From assembly GCF_010548375.1 (NCBI RefSeq), contig NZ_JAAGLY010000011.1, positions 186,001-250,000 of the forward strand: a stretch of 64,000 bases of DNA, read 5' to 3'. How positions within the stretch are numbered: the stretch's first letter is position 1; every line of letters begins with the position of its first letter. This document shows, piece after piece, positions 44,663 through 52,410 of the stretch. Below the pieces are notes generated by a model. The model was not told the origin of the DNA. It worked only from the letters and a program-made list of their open reading frames with translations, and did not search any database. The translations under genes and the position numbers were made by a program. Source of the stretch: Streptomyces sp. SID13726. GTDB lineage: Bacteria > Actinomycetota > Actinomycetes > Streptomycetales > Streptomycetaceae.

Positions 44663-45901
44663 CTACCAGGTGACCGGCAGCTCGCTGATCCCGAAGGCGA
44701 GCGCGTCGGACGGGCGGAAGTCGAGGTCGTCGCGGTCGACCGCCAGGCGCAGGGTCGGGACGCGCCGGTAGAGGGTGCCGTAGACGACCTGGAGCTCGAT
44801 GCGGGCGAGCTGCTGGCCGAGGCACTGGTGGATGCCCCAGCCGAACGCGTGGTGGTGGCGCGCGTCCCGGGTGAGGTCGAGTTTCTCCGGCTCGGGGAAG
44901 GCGTCCGGGTCCCAGTTGCCGGCGGGCAGCGGTACGACGATGCCGTCACCGGCCTTGATGTCCGCGCCCTCGAACTCGAAGTCCTCGGCGGCGATCCGGC
45001 GCTGTCCGAACTGCGCGACGGTGAGATACCGCAGGATCTCCTCGACCGCGGGAGCCACGTCCTTGGAGTCCTCGATCTGCCGCAGCGCGCCCAGCTGTTC
45101 GGGGTTGTCCATGAGGAGCGCGGTGCCCACCGTGATCATGGTGGCGCTGGTCTCGTGCCCGGCGATCAGCAGGATCATGGCGAGCAGGGTGGCCTCGGGG
45201 AGGGTGAGGTCACCGTCCTTGACGCGTCCGGCGAAGTCGGTCAGGACGTCCTCGCCGGGCTCCTCCATCTTCTTCTGGAGGAGTGCCGCGAGGTAGCCGC
45301 CGAGCGCCGCGTTGGCCTGGTTCTGCTCCTCGGTGGTCTTGTCGCTGCGGGTGGCGAAGGAGGCGTGCTCGTGGAAGAACTCGTGGTCGTCGTACGGCAC
45401 TCCGAGCAGCGCGCAGATCATCAGCGAGGGCAGGGGGAGCGACACGGCGTGGACCAGGTCGACGGGGTTCGGGCCCGCGAGCATCTTGTCGATGAGGTCG
45501 TCGGTGATGCGCTGGATCTCCGGCCGCAGCGCCTCCATGCGGGGGCGGGTGAAGGGGCGCGTCATCATGCGGCGGATGCGCGTGTGGTCGGCGCCGTCGG
45601 CGTTGAAGATGGTGAGCGGGTGCAGGTGGGCGCTCTCCGCCATCGGCCGGTTCGGGAAGGGGAACCCGGGCAGCTTGTCGTCGGAGCTGACCCGGGGGTC
45701 GGACAGGATCGCGCGCTGCGCCGCGTGGCCGGTGACGAGCCACGGGGTGCTGCCGTCCCAGATCCGGCCCCGGGTGACGGGCGAGGTGTCGTTCAGGGCG
45801 CGCAGTCCGGGCGGCGGTGCGAACGGGCACTTGGCGTCCCGGTCGTCCTGGTAGTCGTAGATCCGCTCGTCGGGAGCGGGGTGGGTGGCGGCCTCGGCCA
45901 T
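44663..45901 (-). CDS. Cytochrome P450
   Basis: A 412-residue bacterial class I P450. The I-helix oxygen-binding motif is AGHETS, the ExxR pair is in EEILRY, and the heme-binding loop is FGWGIHQCLG with axial Cys360. It should hydroxylate an unactivated carbon. Its own ferredoxin and ferredoxin reductase genes lie immediately upstream in the same operon, which is the full three-component system. Context points to an alicyclic substrate later oxidised by the divergent Baeyer-Villiger enzyme. Confidence 0.95.
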   Translation of the reverse strand: MAEAATHPAPDERIYDYQDDRDAKCPFAPPPGLRALNDTSPVTRGRIWDGSTPWLVTGHAAQRAILSDPRVSSDDKLPGFPFPNRPMAESAHLHPLTIFNADGADHTRIRRMMTRPFTRPRMEALRPEIQRITDDLIDKMLAGPNPVDLVHAVSLPLPSLMICALLGVPYDDHEFFHEHASFATRSDKTTEEQNQANAALGGYLAALLQKKMEEPGEDVLTDFAGRVKDGDLTLPEATLLAMILLIAGHETSATMITVGTALLMDNPEQLGALRQIEDSKDVAPAVEEILRYLTVAQFGQRRIAAEDFEFEGADIKAGDGIVVPLPAGNWDPDAFPEPEKLDLTRDARHHHAFGWGIHQCLGQQLARIELQVVYGTLYRRVPTLRLAVDRDDLDFRPSDALAFGISELPVTW

Positions 45902-45936
45902 GGGTCTTCCTCCAGCTGTGGGGGGGGCTCGGCGGT

Positions 45937-46131
45937 CTATTCCTCGATGCGGATGGCCAGCGCGGGGCAGACCGCGGCCGCGTTGCGGACGTCGTCGGCC
46001 AGTTCCGCCGGGGGGTTCTCGTCGAGGACGACGACGATGCCGTCGTCCTCGCGCTGGTCGAACACGTCCATGGCGGCGGACACGCACTGTCCGGCGGCGA
46101 CGCACTTCTCCTCGTCGACGACAACCTTCAT
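45937..46131 (-). CDS. P450-associated [3Fe-4S] ferredoxin
   Basis: A 64-residue ferredoxin. Cysteines appear as CVAAGQC and in AVCPALAI. Three cluster cysteines and the missing second cysteine of CxxCxxC indicate a [3Fe-4S] cluster, as in many actinobacterial P450 partners. It shuttles electrons from the reductase at 46149 to the P450, 35 bp downstream. Confidence 0.95.
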   Translation of the reverse strand: MKVVVDEEKCVAAGQCVSAAMDVFDQREDDGIVVVLDENPPAELADDVRNAAAVCPALAIRIEE

Positions 46132-46148
46132 GGGTCTCTCCTGGTCGT

Positions 46149-47336
46149 TCAGTGGGTGGGGGCGGGAGCGGTCTCGAGGGCGTCGACGACCTCCTGGCGG
46201 CGCAGCCGGGTCTGCTTCGGCATGTTCCAGCCGAGGACACCGGTGACCCGGCCGTCGACGCGGTACCGGGCGACGAAGCGGCGGGCCGCCAAGTCGCCCT
46301 CGACGACGTCCACTTCGGCGTCGGCGGGCAGGAAGCCGTGGACCTGGAGCTTGGCGTCGAACTGGTCGGTCCAGAAGTACGGGACGGGCAGATAGGGCCG
46401 TTCGTCGCCGAGGATGCCGGCGGCGACGGCCATGGCCTGTTCGGTGGCGTTCGTACGGTTCTCCAGGCGGACCAGCCGGCCGAGGTGCTCGTGGTGCCAG
46501 CGGGCCACGTCGCCGACGGCGTGGATCCCCTCCCGGGCCCGGCACCGGGAGTCGCACACCACGCCGTTGTCCAGTTCGAGCCCGCTGTCCGCGAGCCAGT
46601 CCGTGGCCGGTACGGCGCCGATCGCGACGACCACGACATCGGCCGGGAGCACCTCGCCGGTGCCGAGTTCGACGCCGGTGACCCGGCCGTCCGCGCCGGT
46701 CAGGCCCGTGACTCCGGTGCCGAGCCGCAGCCGTACGCCGTGTTCGGTGTGGAGTTCGGCCAGCACGCCCGAGACCAGCGGGCCCACCTGGAGGGCCATG
46801 GGCGCGGCGAGCGGTCCGGTGAGGGTGACGTCGAGGTCCAGCCTGCGGGCGGTGGCGGCGATCTCGGAGCCGAGAACGCCCTCGCCGACGACCACCAGCC
46901 GCGAGCCGGCCAGCAGGTCCGCGCGCAGGGCGAGCGAGTCGTCGAGAGTGCGCAGCACATGGACTCCGGCCAGGGCGTCCTGACCGGGAAGCCTGCGGGC
47001 CCGTACCCCGGTGGCGATGACGATCGCGTCGGCGCTCAGCTCGTGCCCGGCCTCGGTGCGCACGGTCCGGGTCGGCACGTGCAGCGCGGCCGCCCGGTCG
47101 CCGAGGCGGAACTCGGCGTCCAGTCCGGCGAGGAAGTCACCGGGGCGCAGTTGGGCGCGGGCCGGCTCCCAGTCGCCGGCGAGGACCTGCTTGGACAGCG
47201 GCGGGCGGTCGTAGGGCGCGTGCGGTTCGTCGCCGAGGACCGTGAGCGCTCCGGTGTAGCCCTTGCGCCGCAGCGCCTCCACCGTGGCGAGTCCGCTCGC
47301 GGACGCGCCCACCACCAGGATGTTCTCCGTGCTCAT
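46149..47336 (-). CDS. NAD(P)H-ferredoxin reductase of the P450 system
   Basis: A 395-residue FAD reductase of the putidaredoxin-reductase type. FAD motif VVGASASGLATVEAL is near the N-terminus, YDRPPLSK follows, the NAD motif is VVVGEGVLGSEIAA, and HAVGDVARW lies near the end. It overlaps the upstream SDR by 4 bp and precedes the ferredoxin by 17 bp. Confidence 0.94.
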   Translation of the reverse strand: MSTENILVVGASASGLATVEALRRKGYTGALTVLGDEPHAPYDRPPLSKQVLAGDWEPARAQLRPGDFLAGLDAEFRLGDRAAALHVPTRTVRTEAGHELSADAIVIATGVRARRLPGQDALAGVHVLRTLDDSLALRADLLAGSRLVVVGEGVLGSEIAATARRLDLDVTLTGPLAAPMALQVGPLVSGVLAELHTEHGVRLRLGTGVTGLTGADGRVTGVELGTGEVLPADVVVVAIGAVPATDWLADSGLELDNGVVCDSRCRAREGIHAVGDVARWHHEHLGRLVRLENRTNATEQAMAVAAGILGDERPYLPVPYFWTDQFDAKLQVHGFLPADAEVDVVEGDLAARRFVARYRVDGRVTGVLGWNMPKQTRLRRQEVVDALETAPAPTH

Positions 47337-48073
47337 ACGAGGTAGCGCCCGCCGTTCGTGCTCAGCGTCTGGCCGGTGACGTAACCGGCTTCCTCGGAGG
47401 CCAGGTAGGCCACGGCGTGGGCGACGTCCTCGGGGGTGCCGGCCCGCTTCATCGGCATGGTGGCGGCGATGGCCTCCACGTCGACGGGCCCCTGGCGGAC
47501 CAGCGGGGTGTCAATGAAGCCCGGCGGCACGTGGTTGACGGTGATCCCCTTGTCGATGTACTCGACGGCCAGCGCCCGGGTCAGTCCGATGACGCCGCCC
47601 TTGGAGGCCGCGTAGTGGGCCATGGCGGGCGCGCCGGTCTGCGCGGACGAGGAGGAGATGTTGACGATCCGGCCCCAGCCGGCCGCGACCATGTCGGGCA
47701 CGAGTTCCCTGGTGACCAGGAACGGTCCTTTGAGGTTGATCGCCATCATGCGGTCCCAGGCGTCCTCGGCGATGTCCGTGAACGGTTGGTAGGCGGTCGT
47801 CCCGGCGTTGTTGACGAGGACGGTGACCGGCCCGAGCTCCGCGCGGGTGCGGGCCGCCGCGGCGGCGATCTCTCCGGCGTCGGCGGCGTCGACGCCGACG
47901 GCGATGGCATTGCCGCCCGCCTCGTTGATCGCGGCGGCGGTCTTCTCGGCGCCCTCCGCGTTGAGGTCCCATACGGCGACCGCGGCGCCCTTGGCCGCCA
48001 GTACGGTCGCGATCCCCTGGCCGATGCCGCGGGCGCCGCCCGTGACGACCGCGACCTTTCCCTGAAGTGTCAT
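47333..48073 (-). CDS. SDR dehydrogenase (FabG-like)
   Basis: A 246-residue classical SDR. TGGARGIGQG binds the cofactor, NNAGTTAY and ISSSSAQTGAPAMAHYAASKGG carry the catalytic Ser-Tyr-Lys, and it ends TLSTNGGRYLV. Being next to the P450 system, it is a good candidate to oxidise the hydroxylated product to a ketone, the Baeyer-Villiger substrate. This is inference. Confidence 0.92.
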   Translation of the reverse strand: MTLQGKVAVVTGGARGIGQGIATVLAAKGAAVAVWDLNAEGAEKTAAAINEAGGNAIAVGVDAADAGEIAAAAARTRAELGPVTVLVNNAGTTAYQPFTDIAEDAWDRMMAINLKGPFLVTRELVPDMVAAGWGRIVNISSSSAQTGAPAMAHYAASKGGVIGLTRALAVEYIDKGITVNHVPPGFIDTPLVRQGPVDVEAIAATMPMKRAGTPEDVAHAVAYLASEEAGYVTGQTLSTNGGRYLV

Positions 48074-48098
48074 GCGTGCTCCTCGTGTGCCTGGGGCG

Positions 48099-48500
48099 CT
48101 ATCCGGCCAGTGCGGCGCGGGCCGCGGTGCGGGCGGCCGTCGCCCGGGGGTAGCCGGCGTATCCGGCGGAGTGGTAGATGACCTCGGCCAGTTCGTCCTC
48201 GGTGAGGCCGTTGGTCAGGGCGATCCGGAAGTGGGTGCGCAGTTCCGTCTCGGCGCCGAGCGCGATCAGGACGCCCAGGGTGACCAGGCTGCGGTCCCGG
48301 CTGCCGAGCCCCTCGCGGGCCCAGAGGGCGCCGTACACGGTCGTCAGACCGATCTCGACGAGGTCCTCGCCCAGCTGCCCGTCCCGCAGGTCGATGTCGC
48401 CTTCGGGGAACACGCCGGGCAGCGCCTCCCGCAGGGCCTTGAGGCCCGCGGCACGCAGATCGGGCCCGACCGCGGGCTCCAAGACGTCGTTGTCGGTCAT
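48099..48500 (-). CDS. Carboxymuconolactone decarboxylase family protein
   Basis: A 133-residue protein with the all-helical CMD fold. RDRSLVTLGVLIALGAETELRTH and EDELAEVIYHSAGYAGYPRA contain the His and Tyr/Gly features of 4-carboxymuconolactone decarboxylases. The CxxC of the AhpD subgroup is absent, so peroxidase function is unlikely. It is the first gene of the leftward operon, with AGGAG before ATG 48500. A role in lactone or keto-acid handling is inferred. Confidence 0.85.
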   Translation of the reverse strand: MTDNDVLEPAVGPDLRAAGLKALREALPGVFPEGDIDLRDGQLGEDLVEIGLTTVYGALWAREGLGSRDRSLVTLGVLIALGAETELRTHFRIALTNGLTEDELAEVIYHSAGYAGYPRATAARTAARAALAG

Positions 48501-48552
48501 ACGCGGCTCCTGCTTCGCGAGAAGGCGTCCATCGCCCTGAGCGAAAGTTAGT

Positions 48553-48568
48553 TCAACCGGTCGGTACA
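48553..48568. promoter_or_regulatory. TetR-type operator, site 1 of 7
   Basis: TCAACCGGTCGGTACA matches the 16-bp palindrome TNGACCGNNCGGTCNA. It lies 53 bp upstream of the operon start at 48500 and next to the separate palindrome ATCAATA-CC-TATTGAT (48569-48584). Confidence 0.75.
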
Positions 48569-48620
48569 ATCAATACCTATTGATCGAGCCCATCGGCTCA
48601 TCTACTCTCGCTCTCAATAT

Positions 48621-48636
48621 TCGACCGACCGGTCGG
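48621..48636. promoter_or_regulatory. TetR-type operator, site 2 of 7
   Basis: TCGACCGACCGGTCGG fits the same palindrome and lies 45 bp upstream of the Baeyer-Villiger gene. With site 1 it gives one site for each direction. Confidence 0.75.
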
Positions 48637-48680
48637 ACAAATCATCCGGGAGCAGCAGCCCCTGTCACATTGGAGGGCAG

Positions 48681-50294
48681 ATGAACGGATCGACCGAGGT
48701 CGACGTTCTGGTCGTCGGAGCCGGTGTCACCGGCATCTACCAGCTGTACCGGGCCCGCGAGGAAGGCTTCTCGGTACGGCTGATCGAGGCCGGCACCGGC
48801 GTGGGGGGCACCTGGTACTGGAACCGCTACCCCGAGGCCCGCTTCGACTCCGAGAGCTACACCTACGGCTACCTGTTCTCCAAGGAGCTGTGGGAGGAGT
48901 GGGAGTGGTCGGAGCGGTTCGCGGGGCAGCCGGAGATCGAGCGCTACTTCAACCACGTCGTCGACCGCTTCGACCTGCGCCGGCACATGGTGTTCGGCGC
49001 CAAGGTGACCTCGGCCGTCTTCGACGAGGCGGCCGGCGCCTGGACCGTGACGACGGACGACGGCACCGAGCACCGCGCGCGCTACGTCGTCGCGGCGACC
49101 GGCATCCTGTCGGTGCCGTTCGTCCCGGAGATCCCCGGGCGGGCCGACTTCCGCGGCGACCAGCACCACACCGGCCGCTGGCCCAAGGAGCCGGTCGACT
49201 TCGCCGGCAAGCGGGTCGCGCAGATCGGCACCGGCTCCAGCGGGGTGCAGATCGTCCCGGCCATCGCCGACGAGGTCGAGCGGCTCACGGTGTTCCAGAA
49301 GGTCGCCGACTGGGCCACGCCCCTCAACAACGCCCCGATCACGCCCGAGGAACAGGCCGGTCTCAAGGCGGACTTCGAGTCGATCCGCGACACGCTCAAC
49401 ACCTCGGTGAGCGGGTTCCTGCACCAGATCACCATGCGCTCGGGCCTGGACGACTCCCCCGAGCAGCGCCAGGAGTTCTACGAACAGCGGTGGAACGGCC
49501 CCGGGTTCACCAAGCTGTCCGAGCACTACTACGACATGACGACCAACCCGACGGTGAACCAGGAGTGGTGCGAGTTCATCGCCGCCAAGATCCGGGGCAT
49601 CGTCGAGGACCCGGACACCGCCGAGAAGCTGATCCCCAAGGACCACGGCTACGGCGGCCGCCGACCGCCCTTCGTGACCGGCTACTTCGAGGCGTTCAAC
49701 AAGCCGGGCGTCGAGCTGGTCGACATCAACGAGACGCCGATCATCCGCATCACCGAGACCGGCATCGAGACCGGTGACGGCACGCGGGAGTTCGACGTCA
49801 TCATCTGGGCGACCGGCTACGACTTCGGCACCGGCGCGCTCAACCGGCTGGGGGTGCGCGGGCGCGGGGGCCTGCCGCTCGAGGAGTACTGGAAGGACGG
49901 CCCGTCGACGTACCTCGGGGTCGCGGTCGCCGGCTTCCCCAACTTCTTCTTCCCCGGCGGTCCGCACGGCGCGCTCGGCAACAACCCGCGCTACTCGGGC
50001 GACCAGGTGGACTTCGTCACCGACGTCCTCGTGCACGCCCGTGAGCACGGCCATGACGTGGTCGAGGTGACCGACGGCGCGGAGCGGGAGTGGACCGACC
50101 TGGTCAACGACAGCTCGGGGCAGTCGTCGTTCCTCAAGAGCAGCTACTTCTACGGGGCCAACATCCCCGGCAAGCCGGTCCGTCAGCTGCTGAACCCCAC
50201 CGGGCGGTGGAAGCTCCAGGAGCTGATCAAGGAGGTCGGCGCGAACGGCTTCGACACCTTCGGCTTCTCCAAGGCAGCCGGGCAGGACGCCTGA
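48681..50294 (+). CDS. Type I Baeyer-Villiger monooxygenase
   Basis: A 537-residue FAD/NADPH monooxygenase. GAGVTG at 13-18 binds FAD. The type I fingerprint FxGxxxHxxxWP is perfect at residues 157-168 (FRGDQHHTGRWP). The NADPH motif is IGTGSSGVQI and ATGYDFGTGAL lies near the C-terminal half. It is the size of cyclohexanone-type enzymes and inserts one oxygen atom next to a ketone to give an ester or lactone. GGAGGG precedes the ATG. It is divergent from the P450 operon, which probably provides its ketone. Confidence 0.95.
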   Translation: MNGSTEVDVLVVGAGVTGIYQLYRAREEGFSVRLIEAGTGVGGTWYWNRYPEARFDSESYTYGYLFSKELWEEWEWSERFAGQPEIERYFNHVVDRFDLRRHMVFGAKVTSAVFDEAAGAWTVTTDDGTEHRARYVVAATGILSVPFVPEIPGRADFRGDQHHTGRWPKEPVDFAGKRVAQIGTGSSGVQIVPAIADEVERLTVFQKVADWATPLNNAPITPEEQAGLKADFESIRDTLNTSVSGFLHQITMRSGLDDSPEQRQEFYEQRWNGPGFTKLSEHYYDMTTNPTVNQEWCEFIAAKIRGIVEDPDTAEKLIPKDHGYGGRRPPFVTGYFEAFNKPGVELVDINETPIIRITETGIETGDGTREFDVIIWATGYDFGTGALNRLGVRGRGGLPLEEYWKDGPSTYLGVAVAGFPNFFFPGGPHGALGNNPRYSGDQVDFVTDVLVHAREHGHDVVEVTDGAEREWTDLVNDSSGQSSFLKSSYFYGANIPGKPVRQLLNPTGRWKLQELIKEVGANGFDTFGFSKAAGQDA

Positions 50295-50305
50295 GCGCCG
50301 TCGCG

Positions 50306-50344
50306 GGGCCCCGCCGGGATCGGATGTCCGTCCCGGCGGGGCCC
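50306..50344. terminator. Bidirectional terminator hairpin
   Basis: Perfect 14-base arms (GGGCCCCGCCGGGA and its inverse) enclose an 11-base loop between the convergent Baeyer-Villiger and SnoaL-like genes. Confidence 0.8.
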
Positions 50345-50360
50345 TGTGCTGTCCGTGCGG

Positions 50361-50759
50361 TTACTGGAGGAAGGTCGTCACCCGCTTCCGGAACCGCCAG
50401 ACGCCGTCACGCCGGGTCAGCGTGTCGTCGTAGCGGCCCACGATCTGGACCGCCCAGCCGGCCTCGCCGCGCTGGAGGAAGGCCAGGTCGCTCACCGCGC
50501 TGACCTCGTCGTCGGTCACCTGGGTGACCACGGTGTTGGCCGTCAGGTGGAGTTGCGGCTGACTCGGTGCGAAGGCGGTGTAGCCCTCGCGGATGGCCTC
50601 GCGGCCCTCGAAGGTGCCGATGCCGGCTATCTCGGCGACGCCGTCGGGCCAGAACAGGTCGGCCAGGTCGGCGAAGCGGCCGGTGTCCAGCGCCTGGGCG
50701 TAGGCGCCGACGGCGGCCTGGACGTCGGCCGCGGCCGACGCCTCGATCGAAGTGCTCAT
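50361..50759 (-). CDS. SnoaL-like/NTF2-fold protein, copy A
   Basis: A 132-residue alpha+beta cone protein. AYAQALDTGRFADLADLFWP, then GREAIREGY and the shared FLQRGEAGWAVQIVGRYDDTL, are typical of SnoaL_4 proteins. Family members include polyketide cyclases, ketosteroid isomerases, dehydratases and epoxide hydrolases. It is clearly a paralogue of the next gene upstream, and both come from the promoter with two TetR sites. An isomerase, hydratase or lactone-opening role is possible. Confidence 0.85.
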   Translation of the reverse strand: MSTSIEASAAADVQAAVGAYAQALDTGRFADLADLFWPDGVAEIAGIGTFEGREAIREGYTAFAPSQPQLHLTANTVVTQVTDDEVSAVSDLAFLQRGEAGWAVQIVGRYDDTLTRRDGVWRFRKRVTTFLQ

Positions 50760-50783
50760 CTCGCTCCCGAGGGTGGGGGTCGG

Positions 50784-51179
50784 CTACTGGAAGGTGGTGC
50801 TGCGGCGGTGCAGGCGCCAGGCGCCCTCGTGCAGCCGCAGGGTGTCGTCGTAGTGGCCGACGAGCTGGACGGCCCAGCCGGTCTCGCCGCGCTGTAGGAA
50901 GGCCACGTCGCTGGTGGCGGTCGCCCCGCCGTCGGCCGTGGCGGTGACGACGGTGTTGGTCACCAGGTGCAGCTGGGGCTGCGCCGGCTCCCACGCCTTG
51001 AAGGCCTCGCGGAGGGCGTCATACCCCTCGACCGGTTCCATGCCCGGCAGTTCGAGCACGGCGTCGGGGGTGTACAGGGCGACGATGTCGTCGGTGCGGC
51101 CGGCGTCCTGCGCCTGGGTGTGCGCGCCTATCACGGCCCGCACACCGGCCGCGACCCACGCCGCTGTGGATTCGCTCAA
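50784..51179 (-). CDS. SnoaL-like/NTF2-fold protein, copy B
   Basis: A 131-residue paralogue of the protein at 50361. It shares QPQLHL, TNTVVT, DxAFLQRGExGWAVQ and YDDTL in the same order and the same length. The two presumably form a heteromer or handle related compounds. TTG 51179 is favoured because GGAGG lies 5 nt before it. Another TTG at 51191 lacks such a site. The start lies 27 bp from the TetR site at 51206. Confidence 0.83.
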   Translation of the reverse strand: MSESTAAWVAAGVRAVIGAHTQAQDAGRTDDIVALYTPDAVLELPGMEPVEGYDALREAFKAWEPAQPQLHLVTNTVVTATADGGATATSDVAFLQRGETGWAVQLVGHYDDTLRLHEGAWRLHRRSTTFQ

Positions 51180-51205
51180 TTCGTCCTCCAAGATCGAAGC
51201 ATCTT

Positions 51206-51221
51206 TCGACCACTCAGTCTA
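51206..51221. promoter_or_regulatory. TetR-type operator, site 3 of 7 (weaker)
   Basis: TCGACCACTCAGTCTA matches the consensus TNGACCGNNCGGTCNA except for Ala-side changes at the inner G and C positions. It lies 35 bp (start to start) from site 4, in the SnoaL/cyclase divergent promoter. Confidence 0.5.
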
Positions 51222-51240
51222 TTATCAATCGAGAGATTTG

Positions 51241-51256
51241 TTGACCGTTCGGTCCA
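51241..51256. promoter_or_regulatory. TetR-type operator, site 4 of 7 (best match)
   Basis: TTGACCGTTCGGTCCA is the closest natural copy to a perfect 16-bp palindrome. It lies 58 bp upstream of the cyclase-family gene. Confidence 0.8.
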
Positions 51257-51313
51257 ATCTCAATAGCATACTGACGGCTGTCAACGGGGACCGTCGCACG
51301 AGGAGGCAACATC

Positions 51314-52360
51314 GTGAGCAAGCGTTGGAAGCAGCGTCCGCCCGGTTCGACCTGGGGCGAGTTCGGCGAGGACGACGAGCTGGGGCGCATCAACCTGCTG
51401 ACCCCGGAGAAGGTGCTCCAGGGGGTGCGCGAGGTCGAGCACGGCGTCACGTTCAGCCTGAGCCTGCCGCTCGACTATCCGGGCGGCACGGCCCTGAACC
51501 AGCGCCGCTACCCGCCGATCCTGCGGCCCACCGAGGACCTCCAGCACAACCAGGACGTCTTCTACAACGTCGTGGCCCGGGACCGGATCGACCCCTCGCT
51601 CATCGACGTGTGGTCCGACGACGTGGTCACGCTGTGGCTCCAGTACTCGACCCAGTGGGACTCGCTGGCCCACCAGGGCGCGGAGTTCGACGCGGACGGC
51701 GACGGCGAGGCCGAGCCGGTCTACTACAACGGCTACCGGCCCGGCACCGACCTGGTCGGCCCGCGGGAGGACGCCAAGGGGGACGGCAGCGGGAGCGTGA
51801 GCTTCGCCCGCCACCTGGGTCTCGAGCACATGGCGCAGCACGGCGTGCAGGGCCGGGGCGTGCTGATCGACCTCGCCCACCACCTGGGCACCGGCTACCA
51901 GCCGGTCGGCTTCAAGCAGCTCCAGGAGATCATGGCCGCGGACGACGTGGTCGTGGAGCCCGGTGACATGGTCCTGCTGCACACCGGCTTCGCCACCCAG
52001 GTCCTGGCCTGGAACAAGAACCCGGACCCGGTGGCCATCCACCAGACGGCCGCCTACCTCGACGCGGACGACCCGGACATCCTGAAGTGGATCGCCGACT
52101 CGCAGATGTCGGCGCTGATCGCGGACAACTACGCGGTCGAGGGCGTGGGCGTCACCCGGGCCGAGGGCCGGCACACCCTGCTGCCCATCCACCACCTGTG
52201 CCTGTTCAAGCTGGGCGTGCCGCTGGGCGAGCTGTGGTACCTCCACGACCTCGCGGCCTGGCTGCGCGAGCACGACCGCAGCCGCTTCCTGCTGACCGCT
52301 CCCCCGCTGAACCTGCCCGGCACCCAGGGCAGTCCACTGACGCCGGTCGCCACGGTCTGA
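51314..52360 (+). CDS. Cyclase-family metal-dependent hydrolase (long form)
   Basis: A 348-residue paralogue of the protein at 34752. The metal site is YSTQWDSLAHQGAEFD, again Gln where the classical motif has His. RGVLIDLAHHLGTG and GDMVLLHTGF follow. GTG 51314 has AGGAGG upstream. In this context it is a candidate for hydrolysing the lactone made by the Baeyer-Villiger enzyme, since no alpha/beta-hydrolase esterase is encoded in the regulon. That is inference from absence. Confidence 0.85.
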   Translation: MSKRWKQRPPGSTWGEFGEDDELGRINLLTPEKVLQGVREVEHGVTFSLSLPLDYPGGTALNQRRYPPILRPTEDLQHNQDVFYNVVARDRIDPSLIDVWSDDVVTLWLQYSTQWDSLAHQGAEFDADGDGEAEPVYYNGYRPGTDLVGPREDAKGDGSGSVSFARHLGLEHMAQHGVQGRGVLIDLAHHLGTGYQPVGFKQLQEIMAADDVVVEPGDMVLLHTGFATQVLAWNKNPDPVAIHQTAAYLDADDPDILKWIADSQMSALIADNYAVEGVGVTRAEGRHTLLPIHHLCLFKLGVPLGELWYLHDLAAWLREHDRSRFLLTAPPLNLPGTQGSPLTPVATV

Positions 52361-52368
52361 CGTATCGA

Positions 52369-52404
52369 CGCGGAAGGGGCCCTCCGAGGAGGGCCCCTTC
52401 CGCG
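52369..52404. terminator. Bidirectional terminator hairpin
   Basis: Two perfect 17-base arms (CGCGGAAGGGGCCCTCC and its inverse) are separated by two bases, between the convergent cyclase and E1 genes. Confidence 0.9.
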
Positions 52405-52410
52405 TGTGCC

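Noticed and set aside
41430..45901. Possible conservon formed by the CvnA-like gene and the P450
   Set aside because: The P450 is on the other strand in an operon with its own ferredoxin and reductase, and roadblock, DUF742 and GTPase genes are missing.
48569..48584. ATCAATA-CC-TATTGAT palindrome as a second regulator's operator
   Set aside because: It is a clean palindrome but occurs once and abuts TetR site 1. It could simply be AT-rich promoter sequence, so it is mentioned but not called separately.
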